A DNA stretch of 64,000 bases from Chlorops oryzae (GCA_020466095.1 CM035807.1:21560985-21624984), one strand, 5' to 3'. Positions 32,695-44,108 are shown, numbered from the stretch's first letter. Made by a program: numbers and translations. The notes: generated from the sequence alone by a model not told the origin.

Positions 32695-35127
32695 ATGGAT
32701 TTCTCTACAATTCTAAGTAAGAGCGAACCACATCAGCGAACGATCATTCACTTGGATATGGACTACTTTTACGCACAAGTCGAAGAAATTAGAAACCCGC
32801 AACTAAGAAATATTCCATTGGGAATACAACAAAAAAATATTGTTGTTACGTGCAATTACATCGCGCGCGAAATGGGTGTTAAGAAGCTTATGTTAATAAC
32901 CGAAGCAAAGAAATTATGTCCAACGATGGTACTTGTCAATGGCGAAGACCTTTCACCTTACCGTAAAATGTCCCAAGAAATATTTAATTTACTTCTAGAG
33001 TACACACCAACCGTCGAGAAACTTGGTTTCGATGAAAACTTTATGGATGTAAGTGCTCTTGTTGAACAACGTCAATCGCAATTATCATTGGAATGTGCTG
33101 CACCAACGAACCAAGTTGAAGTCGAAGGCTATATTCATCCAAAATCATTATCACTATTTGATTGCTCTTGTGGATGTGCTCAGCGTTTGAGTATAGGGAC
33201 GAAGATCGCTAAAGAAATAAGGGATGATTTGAATGAAAGATTGGGTATTACATGTTGTGCGGGTGTTTCCCACAATAAATTGCTTGCCAAACTTGTTGGA
33301 AGCTTAAACAAACCGAATAAGCAAACAGCTCTTGTTTCAACCTATTCGGAACAGTTTATGCGCGACTTGAAAGAACTAAATCGTATAACTGGAATTGGAC
33401 AGAAAACGCAATCACTGCTATTGGAAAGTAACATCACGAACGTTGAGGATCTTCAGCTTTGCGATATGGATTTTCTGAAAAAGAAATGTGGATTTGAAAC
33501 GGCGACGAAACTGAAAGATCTTTCTTTTGGTCGTGATACGAGTGCAGTTCGTCCAAGTGGTAAGCCTAAAAGTATTGGCCTTGAGGACTCATGCCGTCCA
33601 ATTTCCTTACGCGCCGAAGTTGAAGAACGCTTCCGTGTGCTTCTTTTGCGTCTTATGGAACAGGTAAGAGAAAAAGCAAGAATCGATTAAATTCGAATTC
33701 AAGAAAGTACCTATGTAACATCATTTTTTATATTGCCTTTCAGGTGGGGGAAGATGGTCGTATTCCGATAGCTATTAAAGTAATACTTCGAAAATTTGAT
33801 AATCAAAAGAAAACCAGTCATCGCGAAACCAAGCAAGCAAACATATTGCCATCGTTGTTTAAGACTTTAAGCAATTCTGCTAGTGACGCCGGTGGCTCGA
33901 AAGTCGTTTTAACTGATGGTAGCCAAGAGAAGCTTTTAAAGATTATTATGAGGCTGTTCGAACGCGTTGTTGATTTGAGTAAGCCATTTAACATAACGCT
34001 AATTGGCTTAGCATTTTCAAAATTCCAACAACGTAAAGCTGGATCTTCATCAATTGCTAATTATCTGATGAAGAAAGCAGATCTTGAAGTTCAATCGATA
34101 ACATCGTTAACAAACACTGCTGAGTATGCAAACAGACCAATCTGATGCATCAACAACACCTGCTACAACAACAACAACAACAACAACATCATCATCAACA
34201 GTAACAACAACACAGAGCAATGATGAGGCTTTCCGTTCGTCGCCAACAACTTTTCAGCCAAGCGATCAGTTCTATCGTCGCAGAACAATGGCAGCGTCAC
34301 CTATTCCTATGCTAACAGATAATGGCTCGGAGTCAGGTGCCACGAATTCAGATTTTTCCGATTTCTCTGAAACCGAAATCGAACCATCTCCCAAGAAAAG
34401 TCGCATAAGTCAAATATTGGCAGGAAAACGTCGATGTTTCGCTAGTGCAGCGATTTGTAATGAAACATCTGAGGTGGCATCACCAAGCAAACTACGCGTC
34501 TGCGATTTACGACTTAATTCCAGAGACAGCGAAAAAGACTTTCAACTAAGTCCGAACTCAACTACACCAACTTCAACAGCGCCTCCCATTTCCCTAAGTC
34601 AAGCTACAAGTCAACCAACAACAAGTACAGCTGATGAAATAAATTTACGTCCAACTCTCTGTGCAACACGTCAGCTTTCGGGATCATTATCAACAACGGT
34701 AACAACACTACCAATGGATGAGGGTGGAAATACGACAATACGACAGCTCTCGATAGGATCGCCAACTTGCATATCACCAATGGATGAAGGTGATATTACA
34801 CCGCTAACGCAACTGCCAAGTTCGACTACCACTATAACTGGCAATCTCTCTAATATACCATGTCCTGCTGGAGTCGATCCGCAAATATTTAGTGAACTAC
34901 CCATTGAATTACAGAACGAATTGATAAGCTCCTGGCGGAGTTCACTAGCTGCAGCAGCAGTTGCAGTTGTAAATGATGTTGCACATCCCACAATGGAGGC
35001 TATTTCAACTTCAAACCATACAAATCACCAAAAAAATACACATCAGACTGCTAAAGCAGGCGGTGCTACAGCGAATTCCTCCTCACAAAAGAATACACTA
35101 TATCGTTATTTTCTAAGGAATAAGTGA
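32695..35127 (+). CDS. DNApol-iota: DNA polymerase iota (Y family), frame break before the C-terminal region
   Basis: Exon 1 is 32695-33663 and exon 2 starts at 33744, joined in phase 0. The catalytic core is intact: HLDMDYFYAQVEE (metal ligand D21, steric-gate Y26), IVVTCNYIAREMGV, and GFDENFMDV (D113, E114), then a helix-hairpin-helix (ITGIGQKTQ) and a little-finger domain. The protein inserts bases opposite lesions in the nucleus. The first frame stops at 34143-34145 (TGA). The C-terminal region continues in the +1 frame, open from 34111, with Thr/Ser-rich sequence, a ubiquitin-binding UBM (CPAGVDPQIFSELPIELQNE) and a PCNA-box-like end (KNTLYRYFLRNK). Because UBM and PCNA box are expected here, the break between 34111 and 34142 is probably an assembly error or a fresh indel. 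An AATAAA lies near 35219. Confidence 0.93.
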
Positions 35128-36215
35128 CGGAATTTACCACAATATCTCAGCATTGCTTACAGTAGTTTATATTTCAACTGATATACATACACATATATTC
35201 TAATGTAAAAATACTTACAATAAAGTGCTTATTCACATGGTGAGAAGAATTTCTCTTGTTTCTCCTTCCTCAAAAAGTCATTCGTGGACAGAGGGTTTAT
35301 TTTGAATAAAAATCTCATTTTAGGATATTATGAATATAGAATTTGTATGTAACATGAACATCCTTCCTATTGGAGATTGTAAGTTTTAGCTCAAATAGGA
35401 TATAGCATATTAGCATAGCCGTATAACGAAAAATAAAAAAAATAAAAATTAATAAAACACGAGTTTAAATTGATCAAAAAAGTACTGACTACATGCTCTA
35501 TCTTTTGCTTTTAAAAATCGAATAGAAATTGAATATTAAAATAAAATATTTTGAAAAAAAAAACTATGAAGAAGATATTCAAAATTCTCCATGATCTTGG
35601 GAATGAGTTCAATTGACTAGATTCTAACTTTTAACCACAAAAAGATTTCGTTTGTCAAACATCAGAGCCTACACGAAGCCATTAAATGTCGTTTTCTTTT
35701 TCTAACAGGCTGGTTCTAAATATTCCCACGGAATATTCATTTAGATTCGGGCTGTATATATCAAGTTGTAATATTAAATTTCACTCTGCCAATGGCGATC
35801 TACGATTATGAGTCTTAGTCTCGTTAAATTCGACCAGCCGAAATTCTGATGCGTAAAAAAAAGTATTATTTCTTTAAATTTTATTTTTTCAATTCCTATT
35901 CGTTTTTTAATATTTTTGAAATCCCTATTCAAGTATAGATAATGGGGTTAAAACGACTTATGATCTATAGTATGTTTGGTTGAAATAAATTGAGCGAGGG
36001 TACATGGGGACCAACGCTTCTAAATAAAATTAAAAGTTTTATTTTTTCTTATATAAAATTTACATAGCTTATTCTTACTAAGTCTTTATGGGCATTCACA
36101 CAGGTATATAATTAGGATAATTAGAAAAAAAAAATCGAAAGCGAATTTCACGTTTAAATGATTCTCAAGTTCGCGAATTTTTGGAAATGCTTTTTACGTG
36201 TCTATTTGCTGTTTG
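35128..36215. other. convergent intergenic region
   Basis: 3' ends of polymerase iota (+) and Ada2b (-) meet here. A TTTTATT at about 36041 is an AATAAA on the Ada2b strand. Nothing else is seen. Confidence 0.5.
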
Positions 36216-39026
36216 TCAGTGGCTAAGCCAACCGACTTTGATGAAGTATTTTCGCAAGGAATTCTCAACAGGCGACGGGTTCGCAGATAACGGTGCACCA
36301 CTAAGCAAAAGAGTTTTCATAGAAAGATATGTTGTTGGCGGTAAATTGAAGGCTTTGCATAAACGCTGCTCGTTTGTGCCCAATAAATTGGTTCCTAGAG
36401 GCTGCGGTAAATTTTTTAGCTCATCGATTTGTGAGCGTAGAATATTGCTCATTGGTGGTGATTTATTTGATGACGATTCTTGTTGATTTCGTAAATATGT
36501 TGCACCAGCTAGTGTTAGCGGTTGTTGCTGTGAGTTTTTGTTCTGATTAAAGCTATTTTTTACAAGATCTTGTTGCATTCCGCCGACGACGGCCACGTCG
36601 TTTACTAGTAGTCGCGGCGGTGTCAAGTTCTTTGTATTTGCTGTTGAGGACCATGCTTGTGTCTGTTGCATCGCTAGTGTCGCATTCAATTGATTCTGTT
36701 GGCTGTTGCTGCTGTTGTTCGCTTTCATTGTCATCGTCGACATTGTCATAGGAGTCGACGATCCCCGACAGCTATCCAAGTAGCTTTTGTTGTGCGATGA
36801 TGCGCCGGAGGAGATCTGGTCGACGGTGAGGTGCGTGCTGTTTGGCCCGATGGAATTTAAGCTTGCGTCGCTTCCGCTTGACATTTCTCTATATTATTGA
36901 AATTTAATGTATCTATCAGCTTCATAATAAAATTTGAGATAAGACGTAGGTATAACTTACGTTTTTCGGCTGCTGTGTTGAGGAGAGTGTAAGGAAGAGC
37001 TTTGCTGGCGATGATTTCCATTGATGGGATGTGTGGTGTCCTGTCGTTAAATACTGTCTTATACAACCATTCAAACGTTCGCCACTTGGGATCCCGATAA
37101 TACACGGAAGCTGAATATCGTAGCAAAAAAAAAAAAAAAATAGTATATATACATATATATAATTAGTTCTTCAAATTTTTAAGTCCATTGTTTACAAAAG
37201 AATATAAAGAAAAATTAACTGACTTCTTCAAAACGATATTCAACATTTCGTGTATTCTCGGTTGAAATAGATTTATGTTTAATGATGACAAAAATCATGA
37301 TTTCAAAACATAGAAAATGGTGTGCGAAGTCTTTTAACTTTGAAAGTTCTGCCTGCACTAATTAAAGCTTCATGACTTCAGTAAATATCATAGATGCTAT
37401 TAACCCTATATCATAACATTAAACTGTATTCAAAATCAACCAAAAAGAGCCTTGAAAGTAACTAAAAATGCAACTCCGAAATTAAGCAAAAATTTAGGTA
37501 AAAAAATCACTTTCTTTGGGTTCAATTCAAATACAATATAGATAACTCATTTAAATGCCATAAAATAAGTCCTTAAGCCTGCACCCTGGCAATAATAACT
37601 AATCACCTCCGAAAGATAAACATAGAATCACATTGAAAAATGATTGAAATAGGCAATGAAAACTTCACAGTAATCGAATAGACTTACAGTCTTTCCATGA
37701 CCAAAGGGACCTGTCGAACGTTGTAGTGCCATTGCTGCATGTTGTTCATAGTGACGGCATTCGTCAATTTTCGTGAGTCCATTATAGCGATAACGACAAA
37801 GTTCTGAGAGGCGAATGCGAAGCTCCTTTTCACGCTCCAACGATTCAAGCAAACGTTCGTATTCGTTGGCCGTATAGAATTGGGCGAATACTCGGAAACG
37901 ATCGCGAAATTCTTTCTGTTCACGCGTCATACCCGGATTTTGGGCATAATTGCGATTGCGAAAGAAATTCGCAACAAGCTGATAGTCGCGAACGAGCCTT
38001 TTGCGACGCACACGTTCTCTCAGGCGCCGTGTATACATATCGACATTAGCTAATTTCAACAAATAATCCGCTTCAGTATCATCAGCATTAAGTGACATTG
38101 TTGAAATCAATTGTTCGGCAGTTGGATCATATTCACGCTCAAAACTATCACGATTCGGCATATATCCCAGCTGTGCAGCCTCTTCACTTGTTATGTCCAA
38201 TGGCGGTAGACGTTGAACTGCCGTTGCACCCAAAGGACCTGTGTCCTCTGCAGTGTGATCGACGAGTGTCGGTCGCTGTGCTTGTGCTGGTGTCCATGTA
38301 TGTCGACCAATAGTTCCATTGACGAATTTATTGACGTATTCCTCTTTAGCATCTTCGGCTGATTTTGTTTCGATGTGTTTTGAAATGTCTTCCCAATTAC
38401 CGAAGCCATACTGTTCTATGGCATCCAAAAGACGAATCTCCTCACGAGCTGTCCATGCATTCTTTCCACGGAAAACAGAAAGAATCGCTGTTCCCGTGTC
38501 CATAAACTGGTAGGCATGGTTATTGAGATGACTTCCTATTTCGGCACCTGCTGCAAAACACTATAATTCAATTGAGCATTTTGATTGAGGAAGCAAAAAT
38601 ATTTAATTAAGGAAAGTTCATTCTAAGAATTATAGGAATCCAGTTGAACATGTTAAGAACTCTACATTATCGCCCATTTTTTACAAAGACAAATTTATAA
38701 TCACTTAGTTTCGAAAACTATGTGTTTTTGATTTTCGCAGATTTACTTCGGTAAGCCATCTGTCAAAATTGGGCACAAATGTCTTAAATTAAGACAGCTG
38801 AAATTTATTGTTTACAAAATAACGAACATTTTGCCCTCGCAATGAATGAACAAACTCTATCTCTCTCTCCTCGGTTTCTTCTCTCTCGCTCGCTCTTGAA
38901 CAATGAACTTACTTGCAAGCATAAATCGAAATTTTCACATTCTGCGCAGTGTACTCTTATCCCTGAAATATCATCTTGACAGTTCGTGCAATTATATTTT
39001 GTGAAAAGGTCGGCGACTGTGTTCAT
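36216..39026 (-). CDS. Ada2b: transcriptional adaptor Ada2b (SAGA complex), four exons
   Basis: Exons: 39026-38913, 38560-37688, 37040-36961 and 36888-36216. All are GT-AG and all phases agree, giving 579 residues. Domains: ZZ zinc finger (C13, C16, C27, C30, C36, C39; LFTKYNCTNCQDDISGIRVH), SANT domain (from about 73, WTAREEIRLLDAIEQYGFGN), a long basic helical middle (LRERVRRKRLVRDYQLV), a Ser/Asn/Gln-rich linker, and a C-terminal SWIRM-like domain ending SLRKYFIKVGWLSH. Ada2b joins Gcn5, Ada3 and Sgf29 to acetylate histone H3 in SAGA. Exon 3 was placed by similarity to the Drosophila HTHTSNG..SSSLHSPQ segment (here DTTHPINGN..SSSLHSPQ); a longer frame there with an upstream acceptor would break the phase. 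It is head-to-head with the WDR37 homologue, 645 bp apart. Confidence 0.96.
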
Positions 39027-39062
39027 ATTTTAATTGTAAAAACCTTTATTAAAATACTTTTT

Positions 39063-39230
39063 TCGACGCCTGAACAATGAACTCTTGCGATAATATCGAC
39101 AATTTTGCACATTCTGCGCTAGTGTATCTTCGATAATATCGATCTTGAAAGCATTTATTTTGTGCCAAGGTCATGGCACTGCATATTTTAATTCTAAATT
39201 TATTAAAATATTTTTTCGTCGCCCAGCCCA
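39063..39230 (-). pseudogene. decayed duplicate of Ada2b exon 1
   Basis: The sequence repeats 38898-39067 in order: GAACAATGAACT, CACATTCTGCGC, an ATCGAT-rich replacement, TTATTTTGTG, CATATTTTAATT.TAAA and TTATTAAAATA..TTTTTCG. The reading frame and the splice donor are lost. It lies in the divergent promoter region between Ada2b and the WDR37 homologue. Confidence 0.7.
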
Positions 39231-39671
39231 TATCACAATGCATAGCGTTAAATTTCTAAGTATCCATGCTTTGAAAGCATTTTTGATCCATTGGATTACG
39301 CAATTTTCAATTCAAATAATATTTTCGTCAATATAAAACATTTAAATCTAATATCCTAAGCGATTTGAAAAATATTTTTATTTTTCTATTTTTCAATTGT
39401 GACACTCTTAAGCACAATATCGTAAAATTGCTTAGAAAATTTCTTACAATGGTGAAAAATGGAGCTTGTGTTACATCGATATTCGAGATTCAGACGTATG
39501 AAACTTGTTCCGAAAACATCTCATCAGCACATGGTGACAGCAAATATCGACACTGTGATGATCCGATATGAACCATTGAAGCAATGCCGATAGTATCGAC
39601 AGTTTCTCAGCTTCTGGACTACAGCTGATAGTTCAGTACTGTATATAGTGCGAAAAATATTGCAAAAAATT

Positions 39672-41439
39672 ATGAAGTCCTCGAAAAGTCGACTACCAGA
39701 TGATGCCCGTAGTAGACTCCACCATCTGTTCACACAAATTGAAAAGGAATTCGAAGCACTCTACGTAGAGAACATCAGTTGTGAGTATTTTACATACATA
39801 CATATTGCGTCGAATATTTCAATAGTGAAACTTACTGCCTACTGAGGTTCTGGATTTTTTCTGCCTACTGAGGTTCTGGATTTTTTCTGCCTACTGAGGT
39901 CGACAATGGAACATTTGAGTTTCACTATTGAATATTTCCTGCAATGTAAATCCCGTCATAGAAAACCTTTAAAGGACATATTTCTTCCACCAGTGCAAGA
40001 AAAGCTCGATTGCAACGTAACTAAGGAATCTAGCGCCTATGAACGTGCTTCAGTGTCAAACACCACTACTACATTAAACTATGGAGAAGAAGGAGATAAC
40101 CTTGGATTTTCAGCAAGCAAGAATCTTAAGTCTAAATTGGCATCAAGCAGTAAAGTTAAAGCAAGTCATAAGATCAAAGCGCAGACCAGTCGATTGGTTT
40201 CTAGCTTTAAGGCCGCCCAAACGGTCGTTAGTACCGTGGTTCGTGAATATAATGGTCACAAGGATGGAGTTTGGCAGGTCGCCGCAAAACAAAAGCAACC
40301 AATAATTGGAACAGCATCTGCCGATCATACAGCATGTATTTGGGCTACTGAAAATGGACGCTGTTTGCTGCGGTACCAGGGTCACGGTGGCTCTGTTAAT
40401 TCGATTAAGTTCCATCGTGATCGTGATTTGGTATTGACTGGCAGTGGCGATGGAACTGCCCATATATGGCATTCTGCAGTTAATTATGAGTCCAAGTGAG
40501 TTAATTTCGTGTGAGTGAATGAATGTTTTTTACTACAATAATTTTGTTTTTTTTTTTTACAGAAAAGGTCATTCATCAGAAGAAGAGCTGGAAGACAGCG
40601 ACGAACAAGTTGAAGATCGGATCGTGTTGATATACTTCGTACACCATTGTGTGAATTCGCGGGCCCTGGTGGTCATTCTTCAGTAGTTGTTTGCGCTGAT
40701 TGGTTACCACATATGGATCAGATTATAACGGGAAGCTGGGATAGAACCGCCATTCTTTGGGATGTCGAAACTCGGGAACCCATACAACCACTAACAGGTC
40801 ATGATCATGAACTAACACATGTCAATGCCCATCCTAGTCAGCGCTTGGTAGTTACATCTTCAAGAGATTCTACTTTCCGCCTATGGGACTTTAGGGAGTC
40901 GATACCAGTATCGGCAGTGTCCGTTTTTCAGGGCCACACCGAGTGCGTATGAAAATTTCATAGTCCTTATTGTTATATTTATTATAATTATTTGAAATAC
41001 GCTTTGCAGGAGCGTTACATCGACAGCTTTCGCTCGTGATGATAAAGTTGTGTCCGGTTCCGATGATAGGACAGTCAAAGTTTGGGAATTGCGAAATATG
41101 CGATCTGCGTTGGCAACAATTCGCACAGATTCGTCTGTAAATCGACTTGCAGTATCCACTGGCGGTATTATTGCTATACCTCATGACAATAGACAGATAA
41201 GATTGTTTGATTTAAATGGCCAAAGAATTGCACGTCTACCTCGTACAAGTCGCCAGGTACGTAAGAACAGAAAATATAAGAAAACAAATCTTAAATATAT
41301 TCCTCTTTTAAAGGGTCATCGTCGTATGGTTTCATCTGTTGCATGGGCTGAGGAACCGCTTCTGAGCTGTGATCTTTTTTCATGCGGTTTCGATAGACGT
41401 GTATTCGGATGGTCCATTATTCTACCAAAGGAAAATTAA
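39672..41439 (+). CDS. WDR37 homologue, WD40 repeat protein
   Basis: Exon 1 39672-39780 ([32 protein letters not shown]). Exon 2 ends at 40495; its start, near 39950, is unresolved. Exon 3 40563-40942, exon 4 41010-41256, exon 5 41314-41439, all GT-AG. The protein follows human WDR37: [18 protein letters not shown], then WD repeats ([117 protein letters not shown]), ending [10 protein letters not shown]. Human WDR37 pairs with PACS1 in Ca2+ handling. In exon 3 the frame changes near 40622: one extra base after ATC would restore IRV and the exact phase of intron 3, so a 1-nt deletion is likely. No AG near 39897-39960 matches exon 1's phase. Confidence 0.9.
39804..39948. repeat. intronic inverted repeat enclosing a 26-bp tandem repeat
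   Basis: CATTGCGTCGAATATTTCAA at 39804 continues into TAGTGAAACT; the complement of this stretch returns at 39917-39948. Between the arms, CTGCCTACTGAGGTTCTGGA plus a T-run repeats about 2.7 times. It sits exactly where the exon 2 acceptor of the WDR37 homologue should be. Confidence 0.8.
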
Positions 41440-41932
41440 ACTACTGGAATCCGATATTATTGTTGAATTTTTGTTTTCAAACAGCGTTTAAATTATAACA
41501 TAGTAGTAAGTAACAAATACTCGTAGCTCATATAATTTCGTTAACATGCATGTTGATTAAACCCAACTTACACAATAGAACAATGTTAAAGAGACAACGA
41601 CTCTTCAAAAGAAATGTTAATTAGAAAAACAGAAAAATAATTTAAAAATAATGATTTGCTCTCAAATTCATATGAAGTACGAAAGAAATGCTCATAATTT
41701 CTATTGTTAGGACTGATTTTGTCATGAACACGCAATTCAGTGAGAGTTAAAACAGAATTTAAATTTTAACTGCTCCTTTAAACCGTCATTTCTTAAGGCT
41801 GATGAACATGAAATTCTTTCGTTATTAAAATGTATCAAACTAATACTTATTTACACGTGTATTCTCATTGACTATTCACCTATTACGAGAGGTTCAAAAC
41901 CTTTAAAGCATTTCAATGTAAAAAAAAAAAAA
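41440..41932. other. 3' region of the WDR37 homologue
   Basis: AT-rich and non-coding. No clear single polyadenylation signal stands out. Confidence 0.4.
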
Positions 41933-41940
41933 CGTATTAT

Positions 41941-42201
41941 TAGGGCAACAGATATTTAAATATTAATATTTAAAAGTAAGCATTTGAATATTCAAAAATG
42001 AATTTATATAATATTGACTCCTTACAAACGGAGCTTCATTGAGGCTTAAACCTTCGTTCGTACAACACCCAAAAGCCTTGCTCAAGATGTTTTTAAATGG
42101 ACATGCCTACAAGGATGAACGGGTTTCTCATTAAAGGAAATATTCATCATATTTATATGCATACTTTTACGTGATTAGCTTAGAAATTTTCTGTTGCCCT
42201 A
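41941..42201. mobile_element. hAT-like MITE (family M1), intact, with 8-bp duplication
   Basis: Ends TAGGGCAACAGA and its complement at 42201; exact 8-bp direct repeats CGTATTAT at 41933-41940 and 42202-42209. Subterminal inverted blocks TTTAAAAGTAAGCATTTGAA / GCATACTTTTACGTG. It is 261 bp and non-coding. It is the best-preserved member of a family with copies at 48533-49474, 50040-50160, 55450-55709 and 58482-58689. Confidence 0.92.
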
Positions 42202-42874
42202 CGTATTATTTAAAGGAAGATGAAAGAAGCCATTGAAAATACTGATTATTCGAACAAATTTACTGCTGGACATGTATGATCAATTGGCAGATTTTCAAAG
42301 TGTTTAGTCGCCCATCCTGTCTCTATTAAGTCGATATAAAATATTCAATTTATTGTTAACATATCCTCGCCCATTATATTAGTTTGTTTTTTTAAATTTA
42401 TTTATTTTAAACGTTTATCGTGTATCAGACATTTTAGAATATTCATGCATGAAGCCATAGTCATATTAATACATATCGTTTGTAGATCATTTAGTTTAAA
42501 CTATGTAGAACGATTCTATTTCGAATAGAGGAGCTTAGCAGAATCTGACATACAAGACAAAACATATTCTGGAGAGCATTATCTGTTTGCAGCACTCTGT
42601 GAATATCCCGATTATTGTTGTTTTTATCATTAAGTCTTAAACCTATATCAATGTTTACATATTAATACATTGTAGTTTTTTGACTCTACCAAAAAAAAAA
42701 AAAAAAATTGAAATCTAAACATGAACAAAACGAACTCTCTAAATGTACTATAGCTTTAGGTCAATGTATAGCGAAATAAATGTCTCATTGAAAAACGGCA
42801 TAACTTGTGGTATAAAATAGAATTTTGTATTGATGGCTGGGCTATTACAGACTTTTCTATTCCAAAGCCATTGA

Positions 42875-42975
42875 CAGGCCCGGATTGGGAACCTAGTAGC
42901 CTATCGGACAGACGAGTTATAGGGCCCCCTTTACTATATGGTAACGATGCCATATTATACGCCAGTGCGGGCCTG
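42875..42975. mobile_element. 101-bp hAT-like MITE with perfect duplication
   Basis: Ends CAGGCCCGGA and (complement) CAGGCCCGCA, flanked by exact 8-bp repeats GCCATTGA at 42867-42874 and 42976-42983. Very short and non-coding; a 64-codon frame across it is spurious. Confidence 0.85.
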
Positions 42976-43090
42976 GCCATTGATCATTCAACGGTATGAT
43001 AATTTTATATTTTATTAATACAAATATATAAATTGATTAATAAGGCGTATGGTATAACTTACAATTATATTACATAAAGTAAATCAAGTA

Positions 43091-43612
43091 TTATTTGGCT
43101 AATTTAATAACAAGCAAGCCAACTAAAATTAGAACTTCAACGACAATAATAAGAATGAGAATAACTTTATTGTAGAGAACTTCATTGCGAAGTTTGCGTA
43201 ATATTACACGGCTCCGGGTAAGATCTTCATCCGCTTCTTCCAAACGTCGCTCTGATCGTAGCAAAGATTCCCTTTGATCATTTAATTCCGAAAGCACCTT
43301 GATGGAAGTTCGAAAATTAAGTTATTTGTCATTAAGCGACCTAATTTTACTCTACGGAGATTGCCCTCTTGGACTCAGAAGATTTCACATGTACTGACCA
43401 AGTTTGAGCGAAATACCAGTAATTCCGCAAAGTAAAATTAAGAAGTAAATCGAATCGCCAATACTCACTTCTGTACCAAGTTGTTCCGTTTCGTATGCAA
43501 TTTGGTTGGATCGTTGTATACTTGACGATGTACGTTGTAATATATCATACGAGCTGGAAGCAAGTTGCTCCTGCGCTTGCCTTGGTCGGTCTTCGTCCTG
43601 CCAATAGGACAT
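43091..43612 (-). CDS. short Vti1b-like Qb-SNARE
   Basis: Two exons, 43612-43469 and 43297-43091, phase 0 with a 171-bp GT-AG intron, giving 116 residues. It opens MSYWQDEDRPRQAQEQLA and then matches the SNARE motif of Vti1b: SSIQRSNQIAYETEQLGTEV, LSELNDQRESLLRSERRLEE and TRSRVILRKLRNEV, with the zero-layer Gln in NDQRE. The C-terminal anchor is VILILIIVVEVLILVGLLVI, ending KLAK. Vti1-type proteins supply the Qb helix in Golgi/endosome/lysosome fusion. Human Vti1b has 232 residues including an Habc domain; that N-terminal half is absent here, either a true short form or an upstream exon I cannot see. It is convergent with the WDR37 homologue. A DRE lies 56 bp upstream. Confidence 0.82.
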
Positions 43613-43667
43613 TGTACTACTAATTAATTTGTAAACAGCAACAATCAACTAATTATGGCTGGAAGTT

Positions 43668-43675
43668 TATCGATA
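43668..43675. promoter_or_regulatory. DRE motif TATCGATA upstream of the SNARE gene
   Basis: A perfect 8-bp palindrome lies 56-63 bp upstream of the ATG at 43612 (minus strand), the position expected for a DREF/BEAF site. Confidence 0.55.
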
Positions 43676-43982
43676 GTGTTTTAAGCACCACATAAACATT
43701 CAGTCTGATTGATCAGTCATTCATTCACTAAAGCTTGGACGGGTTTTATGCTATGCGACAAATCAGAAGCGACAAAGTTAGTTTGAGGCTTTTTAGACTA
43801 GGGCAATTATCGCCGGCAATTTTTTTCAAATTCTCTTTTGGAGTTGCCTTCGCTTTTACACGTCTAAAAAGATTGCCGAGCATTTTTTATTTTCTTGCCT
43901 GTTTTTGACGTTTGCCCCGATTATGCAGGGTTGATTTTTGGAATAAATTAGAATAACACAATTATGTATTCCTGATTTAATG

Positions 43983-44108
43983 TGCCTGCCACACGTAGAT
44001 CGAAATTGCTCAATTTCAGAACAAAATTGAAATTGCCTCAATTTCAAATGTCAAATTTGTTCTGAAATTTTTTTAAATTGCTCAATTTCGATCTACGTGT
44101 GGCAGGCA
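43983..44108. mobile_element. 126-bp palindromic element
   Basis: The arms TGCCTGCCACACGTAGATCG, continuing to AAATTGCTCAATTT, are repeated as inverse complement at the right end, with further pairing of AGAACAAA / TTTGTTCT. A few bases remain in the loop. No clear target duplication was found. Confidence 0.75.

Noticed and set aside
36857..37126. 89-codon minus-strand frame over Ada2b exon 3
   Set aside because: Another frame; the phase-consistent exon 37040-36961 gives a recognisable Ada2b segment, whereas this frame breaks the splice phase.
42805..42999. 64-codon plus-strand frame
   Set aside because: It spans a complete hAT-like MITE and its target duplications, so it is chance.
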